DNA from: JBFXEO01 sp050180015
GTDB taxonomy: Bacteria > Bacteroidota > Bacteroidia > Bacteroidales > Tenuifilaceae
Direction: 5' to 3'
Length of the DNA stretch: 11,872 nt
Assembly: GCA_050180015.1 (NCBI GenBank)
Contig: JBFXEO010000080.1
Coordinates: 1-11,872 of the forward strand
The translations under genes were made by a program, and so were the position numbers. Below, one piece after another: positions 4,930 through 11,872 of the stretch (within the stretch, counting starts at the first letter, position 1; every line of letters begins with the position of its first letter). The notes beneath the pieces are model-generated. The model saw only the letters and a program-made list of their open reading frames with translations. It made no database searches and was not told where the DNA came from.

Positions 4930-7900
4930 TTACTCTTCCCTGTTTTCAATTGCCTTATAGAATATATCGTGTATTTGGGTTCGCACATTCATATTGGCCA
5001 ACTTGGTGTTATTGGCATCGGGGTAAACCCTGTTCGAAAGGAAAACATACACCAAACCATTCTGTGGGTCTGCCCAAACCACCGTTCCGGTAAATCCGGT
5101 ATGTCCAAAACTCGTTGGCGACGCATGGTCCGATGCCGGCGAAGGCTGTCCCTTTGGAGATGGCTTATCGAACCCATAAGCCCTACGGTTTCCATTACCA
5201 GCAGGCGCATTCGTGAACAGGGATACCGTTCCCGGGGTGAAATAACGTTCTCCGCCGTAAACTCCACCCTGCAGGTACATTTGCATTAACTTGGCCAAAT
5301 CGTTGGCCGTGGAAAACAGCCCCGCATGCCCTGCAATTCCACCCATCATGGCGGCAGCCGGATCATGAACATCTCCCCAAATCTGCTGCTTGCGGAAAAC
5401 CAAATCGTACTCCGTTGGTACTATTCTATCCCTATCAAACTTTCTGTACGGTTGGAACAAGGTATAGTTCATCCCCAGCCTTTTAAAGAAGAGGTTATCG
5501 GAAAGTTCGTCCAACCCTTTTCCCGTTATATTTTCCACCACGCGCTGCAGGTAAAGAAATCCCAGATCGCTGTAGTGATATTTTCCCGGTTCCACCAACG
5601 ACGATTTATTAACAGCATCAAAAATTGTATCCTTCATCCCTTCGCACGAGTACATATTTTCTGCACATCGCAGCGGGTATTCAAAGGATTTACTGCCAGA
5701 ATAGTAAAGTGAGCTTGGGGCTACATACTTATGCAGGTAGATTGTTTCTGAAACCTTGAACGGGTAGCTTACGCTCAGCGATTCCTGCCTTACAGGAACA
5801 CCAGAAACCAATGTTGTTAGTGTTTTCAGGTAAAAAGGTATCCAGGGTTGTAATCCCGATTGGTGCAATAAAATATCGCTGATCTTCAACGACGATTTAT
5901 CTGCATAAGCATCCAGGTTGGTGTACATACCCAATGTTGAAGTAAACGTAACTTTCCCCTCGTCGTATAGCCTCATTACGGAAGGAACTGTAGCTCCAAT
6001 TTTTGTAACCGATGCAATATCGTAAAGCATTCGCGTATCAACGTTATCGTCCGACATGTAGGTTGGCCTACCAAAACATTTATGGTAAAAAACCACTCCA
6101 TCTTTTGCGGCCAGAATCTGCATCCCGGGGGTTACGCCCTGTGCTATGGCACTGTTGGCAATAGAATCGACTTTCAGCAGGTATGTAGAGCTAATTCCCA
6201 TTTCCTCGGGCAGTGAATACCCCAAGCGAATTTTTCCTGTTATTTTATTTCCTGTACCCGATTTATAGGAATTTACAACGGAAACAGGGAGTTCCCCCTC
6301 TGATTTGGCCCCGCCAAAAATAAGCTGCGCAGTTAAGTTCTGCGAATCGGGAGAGTTATCGTACGCAACAACTATAGACGAAAAAGAATCCGGGTTGTAA
6401 AACTTTGAAATGGAATAAGGACTTCCAAAAATATTTAGTATTACCCGTTTCCGAAAGGCCAAATCGAACAGAAAGTTTGCGGTCTGACCCGTTACTCCAA
6501 AGTTTTTGCTGTACCTGCTATCTATGGCATGGCAACCAACAATAATCAGGTTATACGGCTCAACAGAATTCAGCAACGAATCGTACTCCTCAGCAGGAGA
6601 ATCGGGATTAATACTATATGTAGAAATTGATGAATACAACTCCATTTGTTCACGGAAAACATCGCCCTTGTTGCTGCCAATCTCAATATACGCAATCCGC
6701 AACGTGTCCAGCCGTTGCAAGGGCAGGATGCCCCTATTGGATACAACCGTTATTGCTTCAGCCACGATTCGTCTTCTGAGAACCTGCGATGATACCTGAT
6801 TCAAATCATCGTACAAGTTAGTCAGATCAACCGGTTTGTAGCCGTTTAACCCTACGCTGTACTTAGCCATCAGAATTTTCCTGCATTTCTGGTTAATTAC
6901 ATCCTCCGGAATTTCGCCAGCCTTGACCAGGGTTTCAATTTTATCTATCGATTCTTTCACCTTGGACGGGAACAGTAGAACGTCGTTGCCTGCTTTCAGG
7001 GCAAGCACATTGATGTCAACAGGATCGTGATAGTCTGCAATTCCCTTCATATTTAACGCATCGGTAAAAATCAACCCCTTAAAGCCCATTTCGTTTACCA
7101 AAATATTGGTAACAATATTCGGCGAAATGCTCGATGGCTTTAATGAGTCAGCCTCCAGCACCGGAACGCGCAAATGGGCCACCATCATACCATTCACGCC
7201 CCCTTTCACAAGTTCACGGAATGGAAATATCTCAACGGAATCGAGCTGCTCCCTGGAGTGCGATACGGTTGGCAGGGCCAAATGGGAATCCTCGTCTGTA
7301 TCGCCATGTCCCGGGAAATGCTTTGCACAGGCAATTACGCCGTTATCCTGCAATCCATTCATATAGGCCAGGCCAAACTTAACAACCTGCTCCCGGTTCT
7401 CGCCAAACGAGCGGGAATTTATCACCGGGTTCTGAGGATTACTGTTAATATCGACAACGGGTGCAAAATTGATGTGAACGCCCAGGCGTTTAAGCTGACG
7501 GGCGATATCGCCGGCCATTTGATATACTAAAACGGAATCGGCCGATGCGCCAAGCATCATCTGGCGCGGGTAAGAGAAAGTGCTATCGAGCCTCATTCCC
7601 AGCCCCCATTCCGCATCCATCGAAATAAGCAAGGGGACTTTTGAAAGTGATTGGTAGTAGTTGGTTTGCCTTGCCTGTCGAACCGGGCCACCCTGAAAAA
7701 ATATCAACCCGCCAATTCTCTCGTTTCTTACCAAATCGGCAATCTCCTGAACATGCTTATCGTCGCGGTTCGAGTAGGCCGCCACCATGAATAGCTGACT
7801 TATTCTCTCGCGAAGCGTTAAACCCTGCAAAATTTTCTCAGCCCATGCAGCCTGATTTAAGGTATCCTGCCCTAATAAATTATGTTTGCCTGCCCAAGCA

Positions 7901-7956
7901 GTGTTAAAGAGCAAAATGAAGGCTAAAATCGAACAAGCTATTTCTACACGTTTCAT
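4930..7956 (-). CDS. Periplasmic GH3 beta-N-acetylglucosaminidase (NagZ-type) fused to a serine beta-lactamase-like domain
   Basis: A 1008-aa two-enzyme protein. A signal peptide (1-22, ending AWA) sends it to the periplasm. Residues about 35-370 are a GH3 N-terminal barrel with the NagZ-type loop KHFPGHGDTDEDSH (212-225; His-Asp acid/base pair) and nucleophile Asp299 in FTDALNMKG. Residues about 390-580 look like a GH3 C-terminal sandwich. Residues about 590-1005 form a class C beta-lactamase/DD-peptidase-like domain: SVTK (Ser649, Lys652), YSD (795-797, in place of YxN) and HTG (952-954, in place of KTG). Expected role: removal of GlcNAc from peptidoglycan fragments plus hydrolysis or esterase action on peptide or acyl parts. 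ATG 7956 is used: the earlier in-frame TTG (7977) overlaps the -7 box and precedes the signal peptide by 7 odd residues. No gene lies close on the same strand. Confidence 0.93.
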   Translation of the reverse strand: MKRVEIACSILAFILLFNTAWAGKHNLLGQDTLNQAAWAEKILQGLTLRERISQLFMVAAYSNRDDKHVQEIADLVRNERIGGLIFFQGGPVRQARQTNYYQSLSKVPLLISMDAEWGLGMRLDSTFSYPRQMMLGASADSVLVYQMAGDIARQLKRLGVHINFAPVVDINSNPQNPVINSRSFGENREQVVKFGLAYMNGLQDNGVIACAKHFPGHGDTDEDSHLALPTVSHSREQLDSVEIFPFRELVKGGVNGMMVAHLRVPVLEADSLKPSSISPNIVTNILVNEMGFKGLIFTDALNMKGIADYHDPVDINVLALKAGNDVLLFPSKVKESIDKIETLVKAGEIPEDVINQKCRKILMAKYSVGLNGYKPVDLTNLYDDLNQVSSQVLRRRIVAEAITVVSNRGILPLQRLDTLRIAYIEIGSNKGDVFREQMELYSSISTYSINPDSPAEEYDSLLNSVEPYNLIIVGCHAIDSRYSKNFGVTGQTANFLFDLAFRKRVILNIFGSPYSISKFYNPDSFSSIVVAYDNSPDSQNLTAQLIFGGAKSEGELPVSVVNSYKSGTGNKITGKIRLGYSLPEEMGISSTYLLKVDSIANSAIAQGVTPGMQILAAKDGVVFYHKCFGRPTYMSDDNVDTRMLYDIASVTKIGATVPSVMRLYDEGKVTFTSTLGMYTNLDAYADKSSLKISDILLHQSGLQPWIPFYLKTLTTLVSGVPVRQESLSVSYPFKVSETIYLHKYVAPSSLYYSGSKSFEYPLRCAENMYSCEGMKDTIFDAVNKSSLVEPGKYHYSDLGFLYLQRVVENITGKGLDELSDNLFFKRLGMNYTLFQPYRKFDRDRIVPTEYDLVFRKQQIWGDVHDPAAAMMGGIAGHAGLFSTANDLAKLMQMYLQGGVYGGERYFTPGTVSLFTNAPAGNGNRRAYGFDKPSPKGQPSPASDHASPTSFGHTGFTGTVVWADPQNGLVYVFLSNRVYPDANNTKLANMNVRTQIHDIFYKAIENREE

Positions 7957-7974
7957 ACATACCCGTTGAATGAA

Positions 7975-7982
7975 CAAAAGTA
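7975..7982 (-). promoter_or_regulatory. -7 promoter box of the GH3/beta-lactamase-like fusion
   Basis: The minus strand reads TACTTTTG, a full TAnnTTTG match, 18 bases before ATG 7956. It covers the alternative TTG start at 7977, which decides the start in favour of 7956. Confidence 0.6.
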
Positions 7983-8182
7983 GCGGAGTTTTAAATTAAA
8001 ACCTAGGCTGTTCCGGGGTTTTAACCAACGAAAAATTTGCAAACGTCAAAAATACGTAAGGTAGTTTTCAATCACATTGCTATTCATGGAGAGATTCACC
8101 GTGTATTTCCGATTCGTCAGCACGCTTCTTAACTCTATTCAATCGTTATAATATCAAACCGAAAAAACTCTATGAAAAGTAT

Positions 8183-8190
8183 TATATTTA
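8183..8190 (+). promoter_or_regulatory. Likely -7 promoter box of the 115-aa protein / kinase operon
   Basis: TATATTTA, one base off TAnnTTTG, lies 19 bases before ATG 8210. The surroundings are very AT-rich, so a chance match is more likely here than at the other sites. Confidence 0.4.
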
Positions 8191-8209
8191 CATTTAAAAA
8201 TCAAAAATC

Positions 8210-8557
8210 ATGAATGAAAAATTAAGCAGAAAGTTTTCAGTTCAATTGAGTTTTGAGGAAATCCGATTGCCTCCTTTTGAAGATATATTAATACTCGGGA
8301 AAAAATGTCCCCAGGGTAAAATAGGAGTATATAAATCTTGCGATCTCCTAGTTCCAAATGAGTTTGAAGCATTTGAGATCGAAGATGAAACTGTGGAAGT
8401 TATTTTTATAAATAAGCGGATTTTGAGAAAACTTAACGAAAATAAAATAATCGAAATTTTGCGCGAGAAAGTTTTTCCGTATATCTCCGAGAGTGAAATC
8501 TTGAAGGTGGATTTTAAGCTAAAGATTTTTTACGATTCTATTAAAGGAGAATTTTAA
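8210..8557 (+). CDS. Uncharacterised 115-aa protein, first gene of a kinase operon
   Basis: I recognise no family. It is a soluble, mixed-charge protein of 115 residues with no signal peptide or membrane segment. The centre carries a CPQGKIGVYKSCD stretch with two cysteines (33 and 44). A strand-like, acidic segment follows (52-67), then a probable helix rich in Lys, Asn and Glu (68-87) and a closing amphipathic stretch ILKVDFKLKIFYDS. The pattern suggests a compact alpha/beta domain. The stop codon overlaps the start of the CBS-histidine kinase (TAATG), so the two are translationally coupled and probably work together, for example as sensor partner, antagonist or output. Both genes are clearly AT-richer than their neighbours. 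The start ATG 8210 fits the -7 box at 8183-8190. Confidence 0.8.
   Translation: MNEKLSRKFSVQLSFEEIRLPPFEDILILGKKCPQGKIGVYKSCDLLVPNEFEAFEIEDETVEVIFINKRILRKLNENKIIEILREKVFPYISESEILKVDFKLKIFYDSIKGEF
8544..8549 (+). promoter_or_regulatory. Shine-Dalgarno site of the CBS-histidine kinase
   Basis: AAGGAG lies 7 bases before the kinase ATG (8557), inside the end of the upstream gene. It is the only textbook Shine-Dalgarno site before a gene in this window, and it supports re-initiation at the TAATG junction. Confidence 0.6.
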
Positions 8558-9648
8558 TGGATTTAAGGGAATATATATCAAATACTTATCCAACTGTGGG
8601 GCCGTTTGAAGGGATTAACTCCATTGAAAATAGGCTGTTAAAGCACCAATATTTAGTGGTTGCTGACCAGGACAAAAACTTTTATGGTATTTTAACACCT
8701 TCCGATATTATTACGCATCCCCATAAGATTGTTGTCGATTGTATTACCAGAAAAAAAAGTTTAACGGTAGATGACACTGCTATTACCACGCTCGAAAAAT
8801 TTTATTCAAGTCAGTCCCCTGTCCTCCCGGTAATGAATGGGAATGATTTTATCGGAGTCATTGAAAGAAATCGAGTTCTAAAAGAACTAGAAGTAAAAGT
8901 TAATGAGCTGTATAACAAATCATTAATATCACAAAAAGCAAAAATATACTTTTTGAATAATCTATCCCATGAAATTAGAACACCGTTAAACAGTATCCTC
9001 GGATTTTTGGATATTATTGCCAATTTAAATATTAACGATTTTACAACTGAAGGCAATAAAAATATTTCCAATGCCGTAAGGAAGTCTGCGGAGCATTTTT
9101 TAATGGTAATGGGAGACTTAATTGAATTATCGCTCCTTCATGCAGGCGACGAGGTATGTGTAAATAAAGAAAATATTGACGTCGTTAAAATTCTCATGGA
9201 ACTGAAAGATTATTTTAATGAATTGTCATTATTTCAAAATAAAAAAGTAACCGTTAACTATTTAAACCCTGAATCGTCGTTTAGTATATATACAGATGGG
9301 CAAAAACTCAAGCACATCCTCTATCACTTGATTGATAATGCAATTAAATTTTCAGAAGACAACAAAATAGCTTACGGCTTTGAACTAAAGCCCAATGAGA
9401 AGAGTGTTGTTTTTTTTGTAATTAATAAAAACTCTAAGATAGATCAACAAGATGCCATGAAGATGTTTGAGGCCTTTGAAAAGCAAGAAAAAATCGGGAG
9501 CAAATTAAATTTTGGTTTAGGTATTGGATTGCCATTGGTTAAAAACTTAACAGAATTACTAGGCGGACATATTAAAATTGAGTCAGCAAACAACGAGATT
9601 GCATTTTTTGTTGGCATACCGATTGAACAGGAAACAGCCAGCGTATAA
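8557..9648 (+). CDS. Soluble sensor histidine kinase with tandem CBS domains and a degenerate G1 box
   Basis: Predicted cytosolic sensor kinase of 363 aa with no membrane segment. Residues about 1-110 form a CBS pair: VVADQDKNFYGILTPSDI (34-51) and SPVLPVMNGNDFIGVIERN (87-105) are the two repeat cores; such pairs often bind adenine nucleotides. A linker helix (106-130) leads to HisKA with the H-box LSHEIRTPLNS (136-146; phospho-acceptor His138), then the ATPase domain: N-box LIDNAIKFS (258-266) and G2 box FGLGIGL (319-325). The G1 box is lost: where DxGxG is expected the protein reads NKNSK (290-294). There is no receiver domain, and no response regulator gene is in view. The start overlaps the upstream stop as TAATG and has a good Shine-Dalgarno site. 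Kinase activity is uncertain; it may act mainly as a phosphatase or a binding switch. Confidence 0.9.
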   Translation: MDLREYISNTYPTVGPFEGINSIENRLLKHQYLVVADQDKNFYGILTPSDIITHPHKIVVDCITRKKSLTVDDTAITTLEKFYSSQSPVLPVMNGNDFIGVIERNRVLKELEVKVNELYNKSLISQKAKIYFLNNLSHEIRTPLNSILGFLDIIANLNINDFTTEGNKNISNAVRKSAEHFLMVMGDLIELSLLHAGDEVCVNKENIDVVKILMELKDYFNELSLFQNKKVTVNYLNPESSFSIYTDGQKLKHILYHLIDNAIKFSEDNKIAYGFELKPNEKSVVFFVINKNSKIDQQDAMKMFEAFEKQEKIGSKLNFGLGIGLPLVKNLTELLGGHIKIESANNEIAFFVGIPIEQETASV

Positions 9649-10026
9649 CAACACAAACAGCAACAATTTTATACCTCCAGTTGATAGTACCAGCGTATCG
9701 AAAGAGGAGGGTTATTCAGTATAACTCTACATTGAAAAAAATCTTTTATGCTAAACGTCCGCCAAAACAACATTGTTGGGATGAAAGTGAAATACAAATT
9801 TTATAACCACCGTAGTCAATACAGCTAAAAGCAATCAGCCATATTGTAGGCGAATCATTGACTTCGTTCTGGATGACATCTTACATCGAACTCAGGTATA
9901 ATCCCCGGTACTAATTGATACTTATTTAACATTAATCTTTTAAACCAAATTTTACCTTTCGCATCTAATTGTTAACTAACTTTTATGCTTTCGGCTAAAA
10001 AAATCGACAACCAAAATACACCGCTT
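9649..10026. other. Intergenic region between the kinase and the Tricorn homolog
   Basis: These 378 AT-rich bases hold no supported gene. A hairpin AGGGTTAT / ATAACTCT (9708-9715, 9721-9728, one G-U pair, 5-base loop) lies about 60 bases after the kinase stop but is not followed by a T-tract. The Tricorn promoter box is at the right end. Otherwise I see nothing. Confidence 0.5.
9977..9984 (+). promoter_or_regulatory. -7 promoter box of the Tricorn homolog
   Basis: TAACTTTT, one base off TAnnTTTG, lies 42 bases before ATG 10027. It is embedded in TTAACTAACTTT (9972-9983), the same 12-mer found before the MBL-fold hydrolase. Confidence 0.5.
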
Positions 10027-11872
10027 ATGAAAAAAACTCTCAGTATTACCCTTATTTTATCGGCAATTTTTGCGCTAAGCGCAATGGCCCAGGAATCAAG
10101 ACTGATGCGTTTCCCGGCCGTTCATGGGAATCAGGTTGTATTTACCTACGCAGGAGACTTGTACACAGTACCACTACAAGGCGGAGTAGCCCGGAAACTT
10201 ACCAGCCATGTGGGCTACGAAATGTTTGCCCGATTCTCGCCCGACGGTAAAACTATTGCTTTTACAGGACAGTACGATGGTAACACCGAGGTATTTACTA
10301 TCCCCGCAGAGGGCGGAGTACCCAAAAGGCTAACCTACACGGCAACGTTACACCGCGATGATATCTCGGATCGTATGGGGCCCAACAACATTGTTATGAC
10401 CTGGACACCCGATGGTAAAAGCATTATTTACCGATCACGCAAGCAATCCTTCAACGACTTCGTAGGCGCACTATTCAAGATTTCTGTAGATGGTGGCCTA
10501 TCGGAAGAGCTGCCGCTTTCCGGCGGCGGATTCTGCTCGTACTCTGCCGATGGCAAACAGCTGGCCTTCAACCGGGTTTTCCGTGAATTCCGTACATGGA
10601 AATACTACAAGGGCGGCATGGCCGACGATATTTATATTTTTGACTTCGACAAAAAAGAGGTAAAAGATATCACCAACAACAAAACACAGGATATATTCCC
10701 CATGTGGGCCGGCGACGATATTTACTTCCTATCGGATAGGGATAGAACCATGAACATGTTCGTTTACAACACCAAGAATGGAACAACCCAAAAAGTAACA
10801 AACTTTACGGAGTTCGATATAAAATTCCCCTCCTACTCGGGAACATCCATTGTTTTTGAGAACGGTGGCTACCTCTACAATTTCGATACAAACACAAAAA
10901 CATCAACAAAAATACCTGTTACCATTTACGATGAATTCGATTTCTCAAGAACCGCGTATGTTGATGCCAGCAAAAACATATTTAGCGGATACCTATCTCC
11001 CAACGGCGAAAGGATAGTATTCTCGTCAAGGGGCGATATTTACACCGTTCCCTCGGAGAACGGGATTACCCGTAACCTTACCCAAAGCTCCGGCGCACAC
11101 GACCGCGATGCAAAATGGTCCCCCGATGGTAAATATATCGCCTATATTTCCGACAAATCCGGGGAATACGAAATTTACCTACAGGCACAGGATGGATCGG
11201 CCAACGCCGTTCAGCTGACCAATGGTACCAACAATTACATTTTCGACATTGAATGGTCACCCGATAGCAAAAAAATTCTATTTAACAACAGGTTGGGTCA
11301 ACTCCAGTACGTGGATATAGATACCAAAAAAGTCATCCAGGTGGACAAGGGAGAATACGGGTTAATTTACGGTTACAACTGGTCACCCGATAGCAGGTGG
11401 GTAACCTACTCCACCCAGGATGCAAACCGCTTCGGCATAATCTACATCTACCATGTTGAAACCGCAGTAACAAAACCCGTTACCGATAGCTGGTACGAGT
11501 CATCACAGGCAAACTTTTCCGACGATGGCAAGTATTTGGTTTTCGTTTCGGACAGGGACTTTAACCCAATATACAGCCGAACCGAATGGAACCACGCCTA
11601 CCGGGAAATGAGCAAAGTATATTTGATTTTACTTTCGAAGGATACGCCATCCCCCTTTGCCCCCGAGAATAACGAGGTATCACTAGCCCAAAAGGCTGAG
11701 CAGGAAAAACCGGACAACTCGAAAAAATCATCCAAACCCGATGATAACACCAAGAAAGAGGCAAAACCAGCGGTATCGGTTAAAGTTGACTTCGATGGCA
11801 TCAGCTCAAGAATTGTTCCACTGCCCATAGATGTTGCCTTTTACGGAAACCTTTACTGCATTGACGGCAAAG
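10027..11872 (+). CDS. Tricorn protease homolog (S41 family), N-terminal part only
   Basis: The first 615 residues of a large exported protease; the frame is open at the right edge. A signal peptide (1-21, ending AMA-Q) predicts a periplasmic place. The rest is beta-propeller: TolB/WD40-like blades with recurring SPDGK motifs, for example FSPDGKTIAF (70-79), WTPDGKSIIY (126-135), WSPDGKYIAY (364-373), WSPDSKKILF (410-419) and FSDDGKYLVF (497-506). This fits the Tricorn order of a six- then a seven-bladed propeller. A Lys/Glu/Ser-rich low-complexity insert (about 556-583) interrupts the second propeller. In the family, the PDZ and S41 catalytic domains, with the active Ser, follow after roughly residue 680 and lie outside the window. 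The propellers gate substrate entry. The role in Bacteroidota is probably degradation of peptides in the periplasm. Confidence 0.92.
   Translation, partial: MKKTLSITLILSAIFALSAMAQESRLMRFPAVHGNQVVFTYAGDLYTVPLQGGVARKLTSHVGYEMFARFSPDGKTIAFTGQYDGNTEVFTIPAEGGVPKRLTYTATLHRDDISDRMGPNNIVMTWTPDGKSIIYRSRKQSFNDFVGALFKISVDGGLSEELPLSGGGFCSYSADGKQLAFNRVFREFRTWKYYKGGMADDIYIFDFDKKEVKDITNNKTQDIFPMWAGDDIYFLSDRDRTMNMFVYNTKNGTTQKVTNFTEFDIKFPSYSGTSIVFENGGYLYNFDTNTKTSTKIPVTIYDEFDFSRTAYVDASKNIFSGYLSPNGERIVFSSRGDIYTVPSENGITRNLTQSSGAHDRDAKWSPDGKYIAYISDKSGEYEIYLQAQDGSANAVQLTNGTNNYIFDIEWSPDSKKILFNNRLGQLQYVDIDTKKVIQVDKGEYGLIYGYNWSPDSRWVTYSTQDANRFGIIYIYHVETAVTKPVTDSWYESSQANFSDDGKYLVFVSDRDFNPIYSRTEWNHAYREMSKVYLILLSKDTPSPFAPENNEVSLAQKAEQEKPDNSKKSSKPDDNTKKEAKPAVSVKVDFDGISSRIVPLPIDVAFYGNLYCIDGK

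Noticed and set aside
4909..5289. 126-codon plus-strand frame and others within 4930-7956
   Set aside because: They are antisense to the GH3/beta-lactamase-like fusion, whose domains are complete on the minus strand.
7957..7977. TTG start giving the GH3 fusion 7 extra residues
   Set aside because: The TTG is part of the TACTTTTG promoter box, and ATG 7956 begins a clean signal peptide.
9708..9728. Hairpin as terminator of the kinase operon
   Set aside because: The 8-bp stem has a G-U pair and no T-tract after it, so termination here is not supported.

Overview
The window reads as chromosomal DNA of a Bacteroidota bacterium, most likely Bacteroidales or a related order. The main reason is the promoter style. 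An AT-rich -7 box of the Bacteroidota form TAnnTTTG, or a near match, lies 18 to 64 bases before eight of the nine genes, and Shine-Dalgarno sites are nearly absent. Other pointers are a free-standing gene for the small ribosomal protein bTHX, a periplasmic GH3/beta-lactamase-fold fusion, and a signal-peptide-bearing Tricorn homolog, all common in this phylum.

Layout: (1) 1-1049, minus strand: 5' end of cysD, then cysC, for assimilatory sulfate activation. Each has its own -7 box. (2) 1050-1561: a divergent intergenic region with hairpins and a four-unit, exactly 22-bp-phased array of the near-palindrome TAATGYGCATTA. (3) 1562-3608, plus strand: an exported S9-type alpha/beta hydrolase and an exported UlaG-like metallo-beta-lactamase-fold hydrolase. 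(4) 3609-4265: a gene-poor stretch with an 87-bp inverted-repeat element, a second inverted repeat and a possible frameshifted coding remnant. (5) 4266-4439: bTHX (41 codons) with a clear intrinsic terminator. (6) 4440-4929: intergenic, with an orphan promoter-like box ahead of a GC-rich structured patch. (7) 4930-7956, minus strand: the 1008-aa GH3 (NagZ-type) plus serine beta-lactamase-like fusion. (8) 8210-9648, plus strand: a low-GC two-gene unit, an unrecognised 115-aa protein coupled by TAATG overlap to a soluble CBS-CBS-histidine kinase whose G1 box is lost. (9) 10027-11872, plus strand: N-terminal 615 residues of a Tricorn protease homolog; its catalytic part lies beyond the window.

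The genes look like mostly separate transcription units and not one pathway. CysC and CysD act together in sulfate activation. The three or four exported hydrolases suit periplasmic peptide and cell-wall turnover. The only clear operon is 8210-9648, and it is the best candidate for an undescribed system: a tiny partner protein, a cytosolic CBS-sensing kinase with an unusual ATP site, no response regulator beside it, and base composition unlike both neighbours.
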